Below are positions 1 through 8,285 of a stretch of DNA of 39,290 bases, in pieces (within the stretch, counting starts at the first letter, position 1; each line of letters opens with the position of its first letter). The DNA lies in contig JBHPCZ010000024.1 of assembly GCA_042573625.1 (NCBI GenBank), forward strand, positions 1 to 39,290. The letters run 5' to 3'. The notes under the pieces are model-generated. The model did no database searches and was not told the origin of the DNA. It saw only the letters and a list, made by a program, of their open reading frames with translations. The translations under genes were made by a program, and so were the position numbers. Source of the stretch: JBHPCZ01 sp042573625. GTDB taxonomy: Bacteria > Desulfobacterota > Desulfobacteria > Desulfobacterales > UBA11574.

Positions 1-41
1 ATATTCAGCAAGGCCATTGAAGATTCCACCGTAACATCCGA

Positions 42-1997
42 TTATTTCTGCGGATCAAAATTTTTAACCCGCAGTTTAAAGTGCTTGAGCGCGTCTTGAT
101 CACCGCCGCGATCATATCGCAGGCGAATATACAGATCGATAATATCACGGGTTCTTTTTTCGAGATCTTTTCTTGCCGAGCTCACCATCCGGGCGTAATC
201 CAGAGGACCCTGTTCGGGTCTTCGGGGAAACCCCGCCTTTCCAAGTTTTGTACAAAAGGCCGTATATATTTGTTGAACGGCGTCTCGTTTTCGGGAGGCT
301 TTTTTAAAAACAATAAAAAAATAACAGGATAAAATAAATAGCCCGGCGAGGGAAACGGCCAGAAGCATTGCTTTGGCCGAGCCTTTCCATGATCCGATTT
401 CTATGCCGATTTTTGAGAGGATCGTTTTCTGCCGGCTGTATGAATACCCCATCACCCATCGGTTCCAATAGTTGTTTAGTGCGTCCCACCCCAATGCAAT
501 GGTTTTCCACCCCTTGATTGCCATCCCGAGGTGATGAGATGTGGACAGGCTTCTGATATCTTCAGGCGTAAGTGCCGCCGACATGCCCTGGTCGATTCTT
601 TCCGGCGCCACGGCGGATGTGGGGTCTACCCTTGTCCATCCTTTTGACTCGATCCATACTTCCGACCAGGCATGGGCATCGGATTGCCGGACAATCAGAT
701 AATCTCCATACGGGTTAATCTCGCCGCCCAGGTATCCGGCAACGACACGGGATGGAATATTCGCGGCGCGCATGAGAAAAGTAAAGGCCGAAGCATAATG
801 CCCGCAATATCCCTTTCGGGTTCTGAACAGGAAATCATCAACCGGATCTTTATCGAGAAGGGGCGGATTCAGGGTGTATGAAAAATCATTTTTCCCAAAG
901 AACGCGAGCGCACGCGCTATTATTTCTTCCGGTGTCCCCCCCTCAGAAACCCATTTTTGGGCCAGGGCTAGCGCTTTTCGATTTCCATTAACAGGAAGAT
1001 CCAGTGCCTTTCTTTCCCATGATTTCAACTGCCCGGTATCGTGAACACTGCCGGATTGAATGGTATACTGAACTCTATTTTTGAGCTTTTGATTTGCCAT
1101 CAGAATCTGATCGCCCTTCATCGTTGCAAAGGCAGGTTTCGACACCGGAAGATCCAGGGCAAAAAGCCATTTTTCTCCATGAGGTTCTAATGTGAGGGTA
1201 TATTCGACGACATTTTCACGGGTAAGCGGCGGCAGCCGATCGGGGACCTGTATGCCCCGGGTCCAGGTTCTGCCGTTAAAGTTCCAAAAAACGATACCCC
1301 GCCAGTAAAGACGATCCGGTTCAGGGGTGTCTCCCGTGAATTCCGCCCGAAAAGCGGTGATGTTGCTGCGAACGAGGTTTGCTATGTTTCCCGGTGTCAG
1401 TTGATCCGTAAAACCGGTTACCCCTGTTTGTTTCTGCTTTATTGCAAACAGGCTGCCCTGGATCCTGGGAAAAAGAAAAAAAAGGACGATCATTAACGGC
1501 AGCGCCTGTACCATGATCAATGATGACAGACGCAAATTGGCCTTGAGGCTGTTCCGGGGATGGTTGATATGGATGAGAACCGCCGTTATCAACAGCACAC
1601 ACACGAAAAGATACAAGGTCATGGGCAATGAATTGACGTATAAAAGGTTGGTGATGACCAAAAAATAGATTAGAAAAAGGGTCACCATTTTATCTCTGTG
1701 GGTACGGATTTCCATCGGTTTCAAGCCCAATAGTATAGAGAGAAGTCCGGCCCCCGTGTCGAGGCTGAAGGCAAAGCCAAAGGTCATCAGGCCGCCCGAA
1801 ACACCACCCAAGGTTAGGATGGCTAATGCGGTTCGGTTTGGCCGGCGAAAATGATGTTTTATCGACAGAAAGACATATCCCCACAGCCCCAGGCACCAAA
1901 GCACGATCCATACAGGGAGCCGCATCATGTGCGGCGAAATGGCGATGAAGAGAACACCGAGAATCGGCAGAATATTTGTTTTGCCCGTATTGTTCAT
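42..1997 (-). CDS. Transglutaminase-like membrane protein (TgpA/DUF3488 type)
   Basis: A 651-residue inner-membrane protein. Several hydrophobic segments fill roughly the first 185 residues. A long extracytoplasmic part follows with a transglutaminase-like core: Cys in GYCGHYASAF (about residue 398), His in SDAHAWSEVW (about 442) and Asp in GWTRVDPTS (about 458), so the Cys-His-Asp triad is complete. A last membrane segment (around residues 540-560) precedes a short cytoplasmic tail, as in the DUF3488-transglutaminase-DUF4129 architecture. The ATG at 1997 is chosen because it overlaps the upstream DUF58 stop as ATGA; an in-frame start at 2042 would lie inside that gene. TgpA-type proteins with MoxR and DUF58 partners are linked to envelope peptide or protein processing; the substrate is unknown here. 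Confidence 0.9.
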   Translation of the reverse strand: MNNTGKTNILPILGVLFIAISPHMMRLPVWIVLWCLGLWGYVFLSIKHHFRRPNRTALAILTLGGVSGGLMTFGFAFSLDTGAGLLSILLGLKPMEIRTHRDKMVTLFLIYFLVITNLLYVNSLPMTLYLFVCVLLITAVLIHINHPRNSLKANLRLSSLIMVQALPLMIVLFFLFPRIQGSLFAIKQKQTGVTGFTDQLTPGNIANLVRSNITAFRAEFTGDTPEPDRLYWRGIVFWNFNGRTWTRGIQVPDRLPPLTRENVVEYTLTLEPHGEKWLFALDLPVSKPAFATMKGDQILMANQKLKNRVQYTIQSGSVHDTGQLKSWERKALDLPVNGNRKALALAQKWVSEGGTPEEIIARALAFFGKNDFSYTLNPPLLDKDPVDDFLFRTRKGYCGHYASAFTFLMRAANIPSRVVAGYLGGEINPYGDYLIVRQSDAHAWSEVWIESKGWTRVDPTSAVAPERIDQGMSAALTPEDIRSLSTSHHLGMAIKGWKTIALGWDALNNYWNRWVMGYSYSRQKTILSKIGIEIGSWKGSAKAMLLAVSLAGLFILSCYFFIVFKKASRKRDAVQQIYTAFCTKLGKAGFPRRPEQGPLDYARMVSSARKDLEKRTRDIIDLYIRLRYDRGGDQDALKHFKLRVKNFDPQK

Positions 1998-2956
1998 GAG
2001 TTGCCTGTCGGAAAGGCATACAGTGCCAGTGCCTTTAAACATTTTTGCCTGTGCGCTTCACCCCGATCCGGATCGATTGTTTTTCCAGGCAGCTTGAGCC
2101 CGTAGGCAATGTTAAGCCGGTGTGCTTTAATCACCATGTCGCACAAGCGGGATAGTTTGCGTTCCGTGTTGGGTTCTTTGACGGCACGCCAGTCCAGTGT
2201 AGTGGAAGATCCGATCTGCCCCACGAATTCTTTGGTAAAAAGGCCCTGCCCTCGCGAGTAGGCTTTCCAGGAGACGTGCTGAAGGGGGTCTCCCGGCTTA
2301 TAGGATCTGAGTCCCTGAAAATCTTCGACACCGGGGCCGCCTTGCCGGCCTTCTTCGTGGTTTGAGGGTGAATCATATAACGGTTCGAAAGGGCCGTGAA
2401 GGGGTTTTGGAAACACCAGACATTGCGTGTCCAGATGCAGCCGGGACCACGCCCGAAAAAGTCCCAGGGGATATTGGGTGGAAATTCGAAGGCTTCCCGG
2501 CTTGAAAAATCCCCTTTGTTCGGTAACACCCGAAACGTCAATCCAGTTATCCGAATCAGCGGCAAGATCTTTATTCGTTTCCTCGCCGTTTAAGAGCGCG
2601 AACTCAACAACCGCCCGGGAAGGGGCGTCTGTTCGGACGTGGAATTTGAAAACCGCCCGTTCTCCGGCAAACACCGGCTTTACGGTAACCGAGCGTACCT
2701 GAATTCCTGAAAGGTTCCGGTACGTATATAAAAGGGACACGATGAACATGCCGCTCAAAAGAAAAGTGAGCATAAATCCAAGGTTGTTTTTATAGTTTAC
2801 GGAACCGACCAGCAAGGCAAAGAGGACGAGGATAAACATCCAGCCGTACCGATTCGGAAGAATATAGACCCGTTTTCTGGTCAAGGTCTGGGGTAACTTA
2901 ACGGAAGGTGTTGCTGAGAATTTTTTTCGGATTCGTTTGAAGCGAAAACCTCTCAT
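1994..2956 (-). CDS. DUF58 domain protein
   Basis: 320 residues. Two adjacent hydrophobic segments (about residues 38-77) anchor it, followed by a beta-rich region and the DUF58 core, seen in the stretch EDFQGLRSYKPGDPLQHVSW at about residues 210-230. The family resembles a von Willebrand A fold and is nearly always encoded beside a MoxR ATPase. The start ATG at 2956 shares one base with the moxR stop (TAATG), and its stop overlaps the transglutaminase gene (ATGA), so the three are translationally coupled. The role is inferred: adaptor between the ATPase and the membrane transglutaminase. Confidence 0.9.
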   Translation of the reverse strand: MRGFRFKRIRKKFSATPSVKLPQTLTRKRVYILPNRYGWMFILVLFALLVGSVNYKNNLGFMLTFLLSGMFIVSLLYTYRNLSGIQVRSVTVKPVFAGERAVFKFHVRTDAPSRAVVEFALLNGEETNKDLAADSDNWIDVSGVTEQRGFFKPGSLRISTQYPLGLFRAWSRLHLDTQCLVFPKPLHGPFEPLYDSPSNHEEGRQGGPGVEDFQGLRSYKPGDPLQHVSWKAYSRGQGLFTKEFVGQIGSSTTLDWRAVKEPNTERKLSRLCDMVIKAHRLNIAYGLKLPGKTIDPDRGEAHRQKCLKALALYAFPTGNS

Positions 2957-3870
2957 TATGGAATGGGAATCTCCATCATCAGCGCGGTTAGCCTGTCTCT
3001 GGGAATCTCTGCGAGATCACCCCGGGAACGGAGCCTGTGACCGACGACCCAGGGCATCACTTTTTGCACATCTTCGGGCAGTGCATGGTCTCTGCCCTGG
3101 AGAAACGCGCTGGATTTGGCTGCCCGCAAAAGGGCGAGCCCGGCTCTTGGAGAGAGTCCGATGGAAAAGTAAGGGGCCGTTCGTGTAAAGTTCAAAAGGT
3201 CCTGAACGTATTCCAAGAGTGCATCCGATGTATGGACTTTGGTGATCGCCTTTTGGATTAACAACACTTTTTCGGATGAAAGGCATTGATCGAGGTTGAA
3301 AAGCGTGCTTTTGACCTCTCCCTGTTTTAATAGCTGTTTTTCGGCCGCCCGATCCGGGTAGTCAAGATTGATACGCATCAGAAAACGGTCCAGCTGGGAT
3401 TCGGGAAGGGGAAAGGTTCCGGACTGTTCAATGGGGTTCTGGGTGGCAATAATGAAAAACGGTTTCTCCAGAGACCGGGTCTTGCCTTCTATGGTGACCT
3501 GACGCTCTTCCATTGCTTCAAGCAGGGCGCTTTGTGTCTTGGGCGTTGCCCGGTTAATCTCATCCGCAAGGAGCACTTGTGTAAATATCGGGCCCGGATG
3601 AAAAACAAAACTGCTGTCCTTTTTATCGAAAATCGAGACGCCCAGGATGTCTCCCGGAAGCATGTCGCTGGTGCACTGGATGCGCCGGAAATTGAGTCCC
3701 AGACATCTTGACAGCACCTTGGCCAGGGTGGTTTTGCCGATTCCGGGGATATCCTCAATCAGCAGGTGTCCTCCGGCAAACAAGCAGGTCAGTGCCAGGC
3801 TGATCTGTTCCTGTTTGCCCAGAATGACCTTGCTGATCTGGTCGACAATATTTTGAAATTGTATTTTCAC
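2956..3870 (-). CDS. MoxR-family AAA+ ATPase
   Basis: 304 residues, standard MoxR length. Walker A is EDIPGIGKTTLAK (about residues 39-51), Walker B is VLLADEINR, the MoxR insert carries LLEAMEERQVTIEG, and sensor 1 is FFIIATQNPIEQSGTFPLPE with LDRF after it. The lid domain includes LSPRAGLALLRAAK. It starts with GTG at 3870; no strong ribosome-binding site is seen. MoxR ATPases act as chaperones that mature or remodel partner proteins, here probably the DUF58 and transglutaminase products encoded just downstream. This is the first gene of the three-gene operon. Confidence 0.92.
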   Translation of the reverse strand: MKIQFQNIVDQISKVILGKQEQISLALTCLFAGGHLLIEDIPGIGKTTLAKVLSRCLGLNFRRIQCTSDMLPGDILGVSIFDKKDSSFVFHPGPIFTQVLLADEINRATPKTQSALLEAMEERQVTIEGKTRSLEKPFFIIATQNPIEQSGTFPLPESQLDRFLMRINLDYPDRAAEKQLLKQGEVKSTLFNLDQCLSSEKVLLIQKAITKVHTSDALLEYVQDLLNFTRTAPYFSIGLSPRAGLALLRAAKSSAFLQGRDHALPEDVQKVMPWVVGHRLRSRGDLAEIPRDRLTALMMEIPIP

Positions 3871-4150
3871 AGTTTTGAACGGTTTGATCCTTTGTTTAAA
3901 AGAAACGGTTTTTAATCAGAAAAGTAAGAAGAAAATGCCGAATGTCAATTTGTCGTGTTTGGCGTACGGTCACGGGATTCGTTAACGATGTTAACCCGGA
4001 CTTTTCCAGGCGCCTGCTGACGCCCACCGGGCGGATCTGGGACCTGGTGCTTACCGATAAAGGGGTGAAAGACAGTCGGGAAGAGGTGCTGGAGATCGAG
4101 CAGATTTTTGGCAAGTGGAAGGTGGTACGAAAATAAACAGAGGTTCGGGC

Positions 4151-4190
4151 CTGCACAAGAAACTGTGCACACTGCACAAAAAATTGTGCA
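4151..4190. promoter_or_regulatory. Tandem palindromic operator-like repeats
   Basis: Two copies of a 19-bp imperfect palindrome lie head to tail: CTGCACAAGAAACTGTGCA at 4151-4169 and CTGCACAAAAAATTGTGCA at 4172-4190. Each has TGCACA and TGTGCA half-sites 6 bp apart. The repeat period is 21 bp, two turns of B-DNA, so two dimers would sit on the same face. The position about 140 bp upstream of the ORF6N gene fits an operator, but the binding protein is unknown. Confidence 0.6.
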
Positions 4191-4236
4191 TGAAACAGTT
4201 CGAATTTTCTGAAATGTTTAAGATATGAGGAGATTA

Positions 4237-4287
4237 ATGTCCGGCATGGCTTTTGATACTTATAAGGCTTTCATACAATGCGGATGA
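4237..4287 (+). pseudogene. Truncated DUF1640-like reading frame
   Basis: A good ribosome-binding site (GAGGAG at 4227-4232) precedes an ATG at 4237 that opens a frame of only 16 residues, beginning MSGMAFDTYKAFIQ. The pattern of a small residue, AFDT and an aromatic or basic stretch resembles the amino terminus of DUF1640/CCDC90-type coiled-coil proteins, which often start with a similar AFDT motif. The frame stops at 4285-4287. Most likely a decapitated gene start; a true micropeptide is the alternative. Confidence 0.35.
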
Positions 4288-4327
4288 TAAGAATTAAATA
4301 AACGGATAGATAACAAGGGGCACTTAA

Positions 4328-4879
4328 ATGGCATCGCTGGTTCCTGTGGAAGTCATTACAAGTAAAATTTACCTCATCCGCGGTATAAAGGTGATGCTGG
4401 ACAGGGATCTGGCGGAGCTGTACGGTGTTGAAACAAAAATTCTAAAAAGGGCAGTTAGACGTAATGTTGACCGATTTCCCAATGATTTTATGTTTGAATT
4501 GTCCAAAAAAGAGATGGAGGATTGGAGGTGCCAATTTGGCACCTCCAATGGAGATAAAATGGGCTTAAGATATAAACCCATGGCTTTTACAGAGCATGGT
4601 GTACTAATGCTTTCTTCTGTCTTAAGGAGCAAAAGGGCCGTTCAAGTAAATATACAAATAATGCGAGCTTTTACGCAACTTCGAAAAATGCTTTCCACTC
4701 ATGAGGATCTTAAGCGGAAAATCGAATCCATGGAGAAAAAGTATGATCAGCAGTTCCAGATCGTTTTCGATGCCATCAAACAATTTCTGGAAACTGAACA
4801 AACACCCAAGAAGAAAATTGGTTTTACGGTAAAAGAAAAACAAAGAGCCTATGACAAAAAGATGAAAACGAGCAAATAA
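4328..4879 (+). CDS. ORF6N domain-containing protein
   Basis: 183 residues. The amino-terminal 110 residues are a clear ORF6N (KilA-N related) DNA-binding domain: KIYLIRGIKVMLDRDLAELY, then LKRAVRRNVDRFPNDFMFEL, then a LRYKPMAFTEHGVLMLSSVL stretch. A charged coiled-coil tail (about residues 115-160) follows. AAGGGG at 4316-4321 is the ribosome-binding site. ORF6N proteins occur in phages and as solitary chromosomal genes; the cellular role of solitary copies is not established. Here it stands alone in a degraded region, so it may be a phage or mobile-element remnant that is still intact. Confidence 0.9.
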   Translation: MASLVPVEVITSKIYLIRGIKVMLDRDLAELYGVETKILKRAVRRNVDRFPNDFMFELSKKEMEDWRCQFGTSNGDKMGLRYKPMAFTEHGVLMLSSVLRSKRAVQVNIQIMRAFTQLRKMLSTHEDLKRKIESMEKKYDQQFQIVFDAIKQFLETEQTPKKKIGFTVKEKQRAYDKKMKTSK

Positions 4880-5364
4880 ATACATGGGGACTTCGACACC
4901 TCATCCGACACCACTTCTGACCCGTTGCTGATTACCTGTTCCTGCCTGAACCTGTTCTGAATTTCTGCCTGATACTCGACACCGCCTTTTGAGCCATTGT
5001 TTTTACATTTGAAGATCCACTTTTTTGAAAGCGAAAAGCTTACGTGAAATAAGTGAAAAGGAAGAACAGGTAAAGGGGAATCAGCCCTGAAAGAGTCAAG
5101 AGCGGACCTGACCTTTTATCCTAGGTTTCAAATCCCACGATTTCTATGATATTATTCTCTTATCAAAGGTTTGGATGCGACTGTGATATGCAGATGATAT
5201 TGCAGGAATCGTTGTGAGGATTTATCCGATTGTGGTACTCATGAGGTATCAAAGGAATTGAGGGGTTCTATGCCGCCTTGATAAATTGCAGATATCACCA
5301 AGCATGCCAGTTCAACAATCCATATCGTGATGTTGAATATTGAGGTGCTATAGAAGTTCGAGAT

Positions 5365-5541
5365 TTGTAATTGTAAAAGTATCTGACCGTCCAATTTTTA
5401 TCAACCTGTCAAGTCAAGTCTGTCCTGTCACAATTAAGAAGATAATATCAAGCCCAAGCAAAAGCAGAGTCTTTATGTCAGGTCATCAAAACAAACACAA
5501 CCATTACCGAATTGTAATTTGAAAGAAATTGTGTTGTAATT
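5365..5541. promoter_or_regulatory. TTGTAATT direct repeats (candidate response-regulator boxes)
   Basis: The exact octamer TTGTAATT occurs at 5365-5372, 5512-5519 and 5534-5541. The last two are 22 bp apart, two helical turns, a spacing typical for tandem binding by OmpR-family regulators. The middle copy is also half of ATTAC-N6-GTAAT (5503-5518). A seven-base match, TTGTAAT, is found at 7822-7828 ahead of the small-peptide genes that follow the kinase. Autoregulation by the regulator encoded just downstream is inferred. Confidence 0.45.
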
Positions 5542-5613
5542 ATCATGTGATATACAATTTTTTCACGCTATTTGGCTATACTTGTTAGTTAAATCAAAAA
5601 TTGGAATAAAAAT

Positions 5614-5634
5614 GGCCCTGTAACCAGGCCTTTT
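5614..5634 (+). terminator. Stem-loop with short T run in the leader of the two-component operon
   Basis: GGCCCTG (5614-5620) pairs with CAGGCC (5625-5630), one base bulged, around a TAAC loop, followed by TTTT on the plus strand. On the minus strand the same stem is followed by ATTTTTATT. It lies 85 bp before the response regulator start, so it could end upstream transcripts or attenuate the operon. Confidence 0.4.
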
Positions 5635-5719
5635 GGTGATCTTATATGTTTGTTCGAATATCTGTTTCTCATTAAAAATGTCTTTCTGATCTATAAATAA
5701 TTTCGAGGAAATTGTGCAC

Positions 5720-6406
5720 ATGCGTTTACTTATAGTGGAAGATGATTCCAAAATAGCTTCTTTTATTATAAATGGATTTAGACAGGCAGGTTTTGCCGTT
5801 GACCATGCTGCAGATGGGAAAGAAGGTCTCCAGTTGGCCCTCGCTGTTACTTATGATGTGGCAATTGTTGATATCATGCTGCCTGAATTGGATGGACTTG
5901 GCCTCATTGGGGAGCTCAGACGCCAAGGTGTCAACACACCTGTGTTGATATTAAGCGCCAAACGTTCGCTGGGTGACCGAATCAAAGGGATACAAAAAGG
6001 TGGGGACGATTATCTTGTTAAACCCTTTTCTTTTTCCGAACTATTGGTGCGGGTGCAGGCGCTGATTCGTAGATCGAGCGGAATGGTCGAACCTTCCAGT
6101 CTAACATACGGTGATTTTTCCTTAGATCTGCTGAAGCGGGAAGTCATACGGTCTGACAAAAAGATCGAATTACAACCTCGTGAGTTTGCCCTGCTGGAAT
6201 ATCTAATGCGCAATCCTGAGAGGGTTGTTTCCAAAACCATGATATTGGAACATATCTGGGATTTCCATTTTGATCCCCAGACAAACGTGGTGGATGTTCT
6301 GGTTTGCAGATTGAGAAGCAAGGTTGAAAAGGGTTTTCCCCAAAAAATGATTCATACTATCCGCGGCGTTGGTTATGTTTTTAAAGATCCTTCCAAAGAC
6401 ATATAA
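5720..6406 (+). CDS. OmpR-family response regulator
   Basis: 228 residues, the usual length. The receiver domain starts MRLLIVEDD, with the phospho-acceptor Asp at about residue 51 (VAIVDIMLPELDG), a conserved Ser or Thr position in LILSAK and Lys in LVKPFSFSEL. The winged-helix output domain ends in VDVLVCRLRSKVEKG and IRGVGYVF. Start: the ATG at 5720 is 9 nt from GAGGAA (5705-5710), better than the GTG at 5714. It overlaps the kinase gene by about 30 nt. The closest family resemblance is to CusR/CopR-type metal-responsive regulators, but the signal cannot be told from sequence. Confidence 0.93.
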   Translation: MRLLIVEDDSKIASFIINGFRQAGFAVDHAADGKEGLQLALAVTYDVAIVDIMLPELDGLGLIGELRRQGVNTPVLILSAKRSLGDRIKGIQKGGDDYLVKPFSFSELLVRVQALIRRSSGMVEPSSLTYGDFSLDLLKREVIRSDKKIELQPREFALLEYLMRNPERVVSKTMILEHIWDFHFDPQTNVVDVLVCRLRSKVEKGFPQKMIHTIRGVGYVFKDPSKDI

Positions 6407-7775
6407 ATCAAGCGGCTTCCGACTATCTGTCTGGTACTCAGCCTTTTTTATTTTAAGTTCGACCCTGCTTCTAATTGTCGCCTATTTCTTTCTATCATCA
6501 GCACTCAAAAAACAAGATCGAGAAGAAATATTATCAGAGCTAAACGAACTTGAATCAAATTATGATCTCGGAGGTCTGACGTCGCTTGAAAAGAAAGTGG
6601 CGGAATACAACAAGTTCCACAGAAAAAAGCCTTTCTTTATCCGCATTGCTGAGAGCTCGAACCGTACCCTTTATATCTCTTCACCAAATTTATGGAAAGA
6701 ATTTGATCTAAATCTAATCGAAAAATTTACTTTAAATGATAACAAATCATGGATCCAACTGCCAGCAACTGAAGATGATTACAATCTTATCATAACTTCA
6801 AGCCGTTTGCATGATGGACGTTGGCTTCAGGTGGGCATCAGCACTGAGGATCTTGAAGGGATTCTGGAGCGTTTTCGGAAGACCTTTTTGATAGTTATGT
6901 TTCCTTTGGTTTTATTAGGACTTTTAGGCGGGTGGTTTCTTGCAGACCGGACTTTGAGGCCCATCCGTCATATTATCCAGACCGTTCAGTCTATAGAAAT
7001 CGGCAAGATGAAGGCTCGTGTTCAGAGATCCAACACCGGCGACGAATTGGATGAACTATCCCGACTCTTTAACGAAATGCTGAACAAAATCAGTTCACTT
7101 ATTGACGGCATGAAGGGTTCGTTGGATAATGTGGCGCATGACCTACGCACTCCCATGACCAGATTACGCAATATTGCAGAGAAGGCGTTACAGGTGGACC
7201 AAAATGTTGATCTTTACAGGGAAGCACTGTCAGATTGCATTGAAGAATCAGATCGTATCCTCAACATGTTAGTCATACTCATGGATATTTCCGAAGCAGA
7301 AACCGGGATACTAAGCCTTGATCGAAAATTTGTGAATATTTCCTCATTGCTGGCCAGAGTAGTCGATATGTACGAGTATGTGGCTGAAGAAAAAGGGGTG
7401 AAGCTTAATGTAAATGCTCCTGATGAGTTGTATACAACTGTTGATTCCAACCGGCTGAGCCAGGCCCTGGCAAACCTTTTAGATAATGCCATCAAATATA
7501 CCGCTTCCGGTGGGCAAGTTAAAATTGAATCTTACCAGAACAGAGGAGAGTTTGTCATCTGCATAAAGGATACCGGTGTTGGCATTTTAAAAAAAGATCT
7601 TTCCCAAATATGGAATCGCTTGTTTAGGAGTGATCACAGCCGCTCCCAAAAAGGACTTGGACTCGGCCTGAGCCTGGTCAAGGCAATAATTAGTGCCCAC
7701 AACGGCCGGATTGATGTTATAAGTGATCCTGGAAAAGGGTCAACCTTCACAATTTCCCTTCCCTCAATTCAATAA
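6375..7775 (+). CDS. Membrane sensor histidine kinase
   Basis: About 466 residues. Transmembrane segment 1 (about 18-41), a periplasmic sensor region of about 125 residues, transmembrane segment 2 (about 170-190), HAMP (LADRTLRPIRHI onward), H-box VAHDLRTPMTRLR with the phospho-accepting His at about 255, N-box LANLLDNAIKYT, and G boxes DTGVGI and GLGLGLSLVKAI. The overall plan is that of CusS-type heavy-metal sensor kinases. It overlaps the end of the regulator gene, so the two are co-transcribed and coupled. The ATG at 6375 is preferred to a TTG at 6369; neither has a strong ribosome-binding site. Confidence 0.92.
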   Translation: MFLKILPKTYKSSGFRLSVWYSAFFILSSTLLLIVAYFFLSSALKKQDREEILSELNELESNYDLGGLTSLEKKVAEYNKFHRKKPFFIRIAESSNRTLYISSPNLWKEFDLNLIEKFTLNDNKSWIQLPATEDDYNLIITSSRLHDGRWLQVGISTEDLEGILERFRKTFLIVMFPLVLLGLLGGWFLADRTLRPIRHIIQTVQSIEIGKMKARVQRSNTGDELDELSRLFNEMLNKISSLIDGMKGSLDNVAHDLRTPMTRLRNIAEKALQVDQNVDLYREALSDCIEESDRILNMLVILMDISEAETGILSLDRKFVNISSLLARVVDMYEYVAEEKGVKLNVNAPDELYTTVDSNRLSQALANLLDNAIKYTASGGQVKIESYQNRGEFVICIKDTGVGILKKDLSQIWNRLFRSDHSRSQKGLGLGLSLVKAIISAHNGRIDVISDPGKGSTFTISLPSIQ

Positions 7776-7937
7776 AACACCAAAAAAATCACTTCTTATT
7801 AGGGTCCCAAAAATTTCAAAATTGTAATCTTCGGGAAAGGCTTTCGCAATTCAAGTGTGTTATTTTTATATTGTTCCAAAGAAAGGCGGAAGCCAAAATG
7901 GTCATGATTTAAACTTTAATTGAGAGGAAGAATTCAA

Positions 7938-8104
7938 ATTAATTGGGAGAAAATTAAGGGAGGTTTAGTGGGCGCTGTTGGTGGCGCAATTGTATTGGCT
8001 GTTCTTGGCTTAGATGGACCATGGGAAGTTTCGTCGGCGGGGTATTTGTTGTGACGGCAAGTATCGCATGGATCGGGCTGATGCTTTATTACCAAAAAAG
8101 TTAA
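7938..8104 (+). pseudogene. Small membrane-protein gene, apparently frameshifted
   Basis: Behind GAGAGGAAG (7922-7930) the frame from 7938 reads INWEKIKGGLVGAVGG, then a hydrophobic run AIVLAVLGL, resembling starts of small membrane proteins that begin MNWEKIKGGL. The first codon is ATT rather than ATG. The frame ends at a TGA around 8053. Another frame from an ATG at 8021 carries a second hydrophobic segment (MGSFVGGVFVVTASIAWIG) to a TAA at 8104. A single indel near 8015-8025 would join the two into one two-helix protein. Two separate micropeptides are the alternative. Confidence 0.4.
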
Positions 8105-8120
8105 GAAAGGAGGACAGAAA

Positions 8121-8219
8121 ATGAAATCAGACTATGTAAAAATCGCTGTTGTAGCTATTGTCGCCGTGGGCGTAATAACCACCATTGGTTATTACTTGCA
8201 TAACGCAGGTGTAGTCTAA
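8121..8219 (+). CDS. 32-residue single-pass membrane peptide
   Basis: An excellent ribosome-binding site (AAAGGAGG at 8106-8113, 7 nt before the ATG) opens a 32-residue frame: MKSDYVK, a hydrophobic helix of about 17 residues (IAVVAIVAVGVITTIGYY), and LHNAGVV. It follows the broken small membrane gene by 16 nt and precedes a large stem-loop, which looks like the end of a small transcript. No family was recognised. Placement directly after the two-component genes, with a TTGTAAT box upstream, suggests it may be a target of that system. Confidence 0.6.
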   Translation: MKSDYVKIAVVAIVAVGVITTIGYYLHNAGVV

Positions 8220-8233
8220 TATCGAAATCTATC

Positions 8234-8285
8234 ATAAGCATTGCTCGACTGTAATCTTTAAAAAGTGACGTCGAGCAATGCTTAT
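8234..8285. repeat. Perfect 16-bp inverted repeat
   Basis: ATAAGCATTGCTCGAC (8234-8249) and its exact complement GTCGAGCAATGCTTAT (8270-8285) enclose a 20-nt loop. It lies 15 bp after the micropeptide stop and has no T run, so it is not a textbook intrinsic terminator; it could stabilise the 3' end of the transcript or be a palindromic repeat element. Confidence 0.75.

Larger units (their letters stand above)
3871..4327. other. Intergenic region with gene remnants
   Basis: Separates the divergent MoxR operon and the ORF6N gene. A 64-codon open frame at 3942-4136 (plus) has protein-like composition near its end (IWDLVLTDKG, EIEQIFGKWKVV) but no family was recognised and its ribosome-binding site is weak. 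It is followed by a tandem palindrome (4151-4190) and by a possible truncated reading frame (4237-4287), each listed separately. The impression is of decayed coding DNA with a retained regulatory site. Confidence 0.4.
4880..5719. other. Gene-poor 840-bp region upstream of the two-component system
   Basis: No convincing gene on either strand; a 60-codon frame at 5340-5522 has no recognisable motif. The last 360 bp contain three exact TTGTAATT boxes and a terminator-like stem-loop, listed separately, so this is probably the regulatory region of the response regulator gene. The first 450 bp look like decayed sequence. Confidence 0.5.

Noticed and set aside
3942..4136. 64-codon plus-strand frame as a gene
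   Set aside because: Protein-like end but weak start signal, no family match, and an equally long frame exists on the other strand.
5340..5522. 60-codon frame before the two-component system
   Set aside because: No motif, no ribosome-binding site, and it overlaps the TTGTAATT regulatory boxes.
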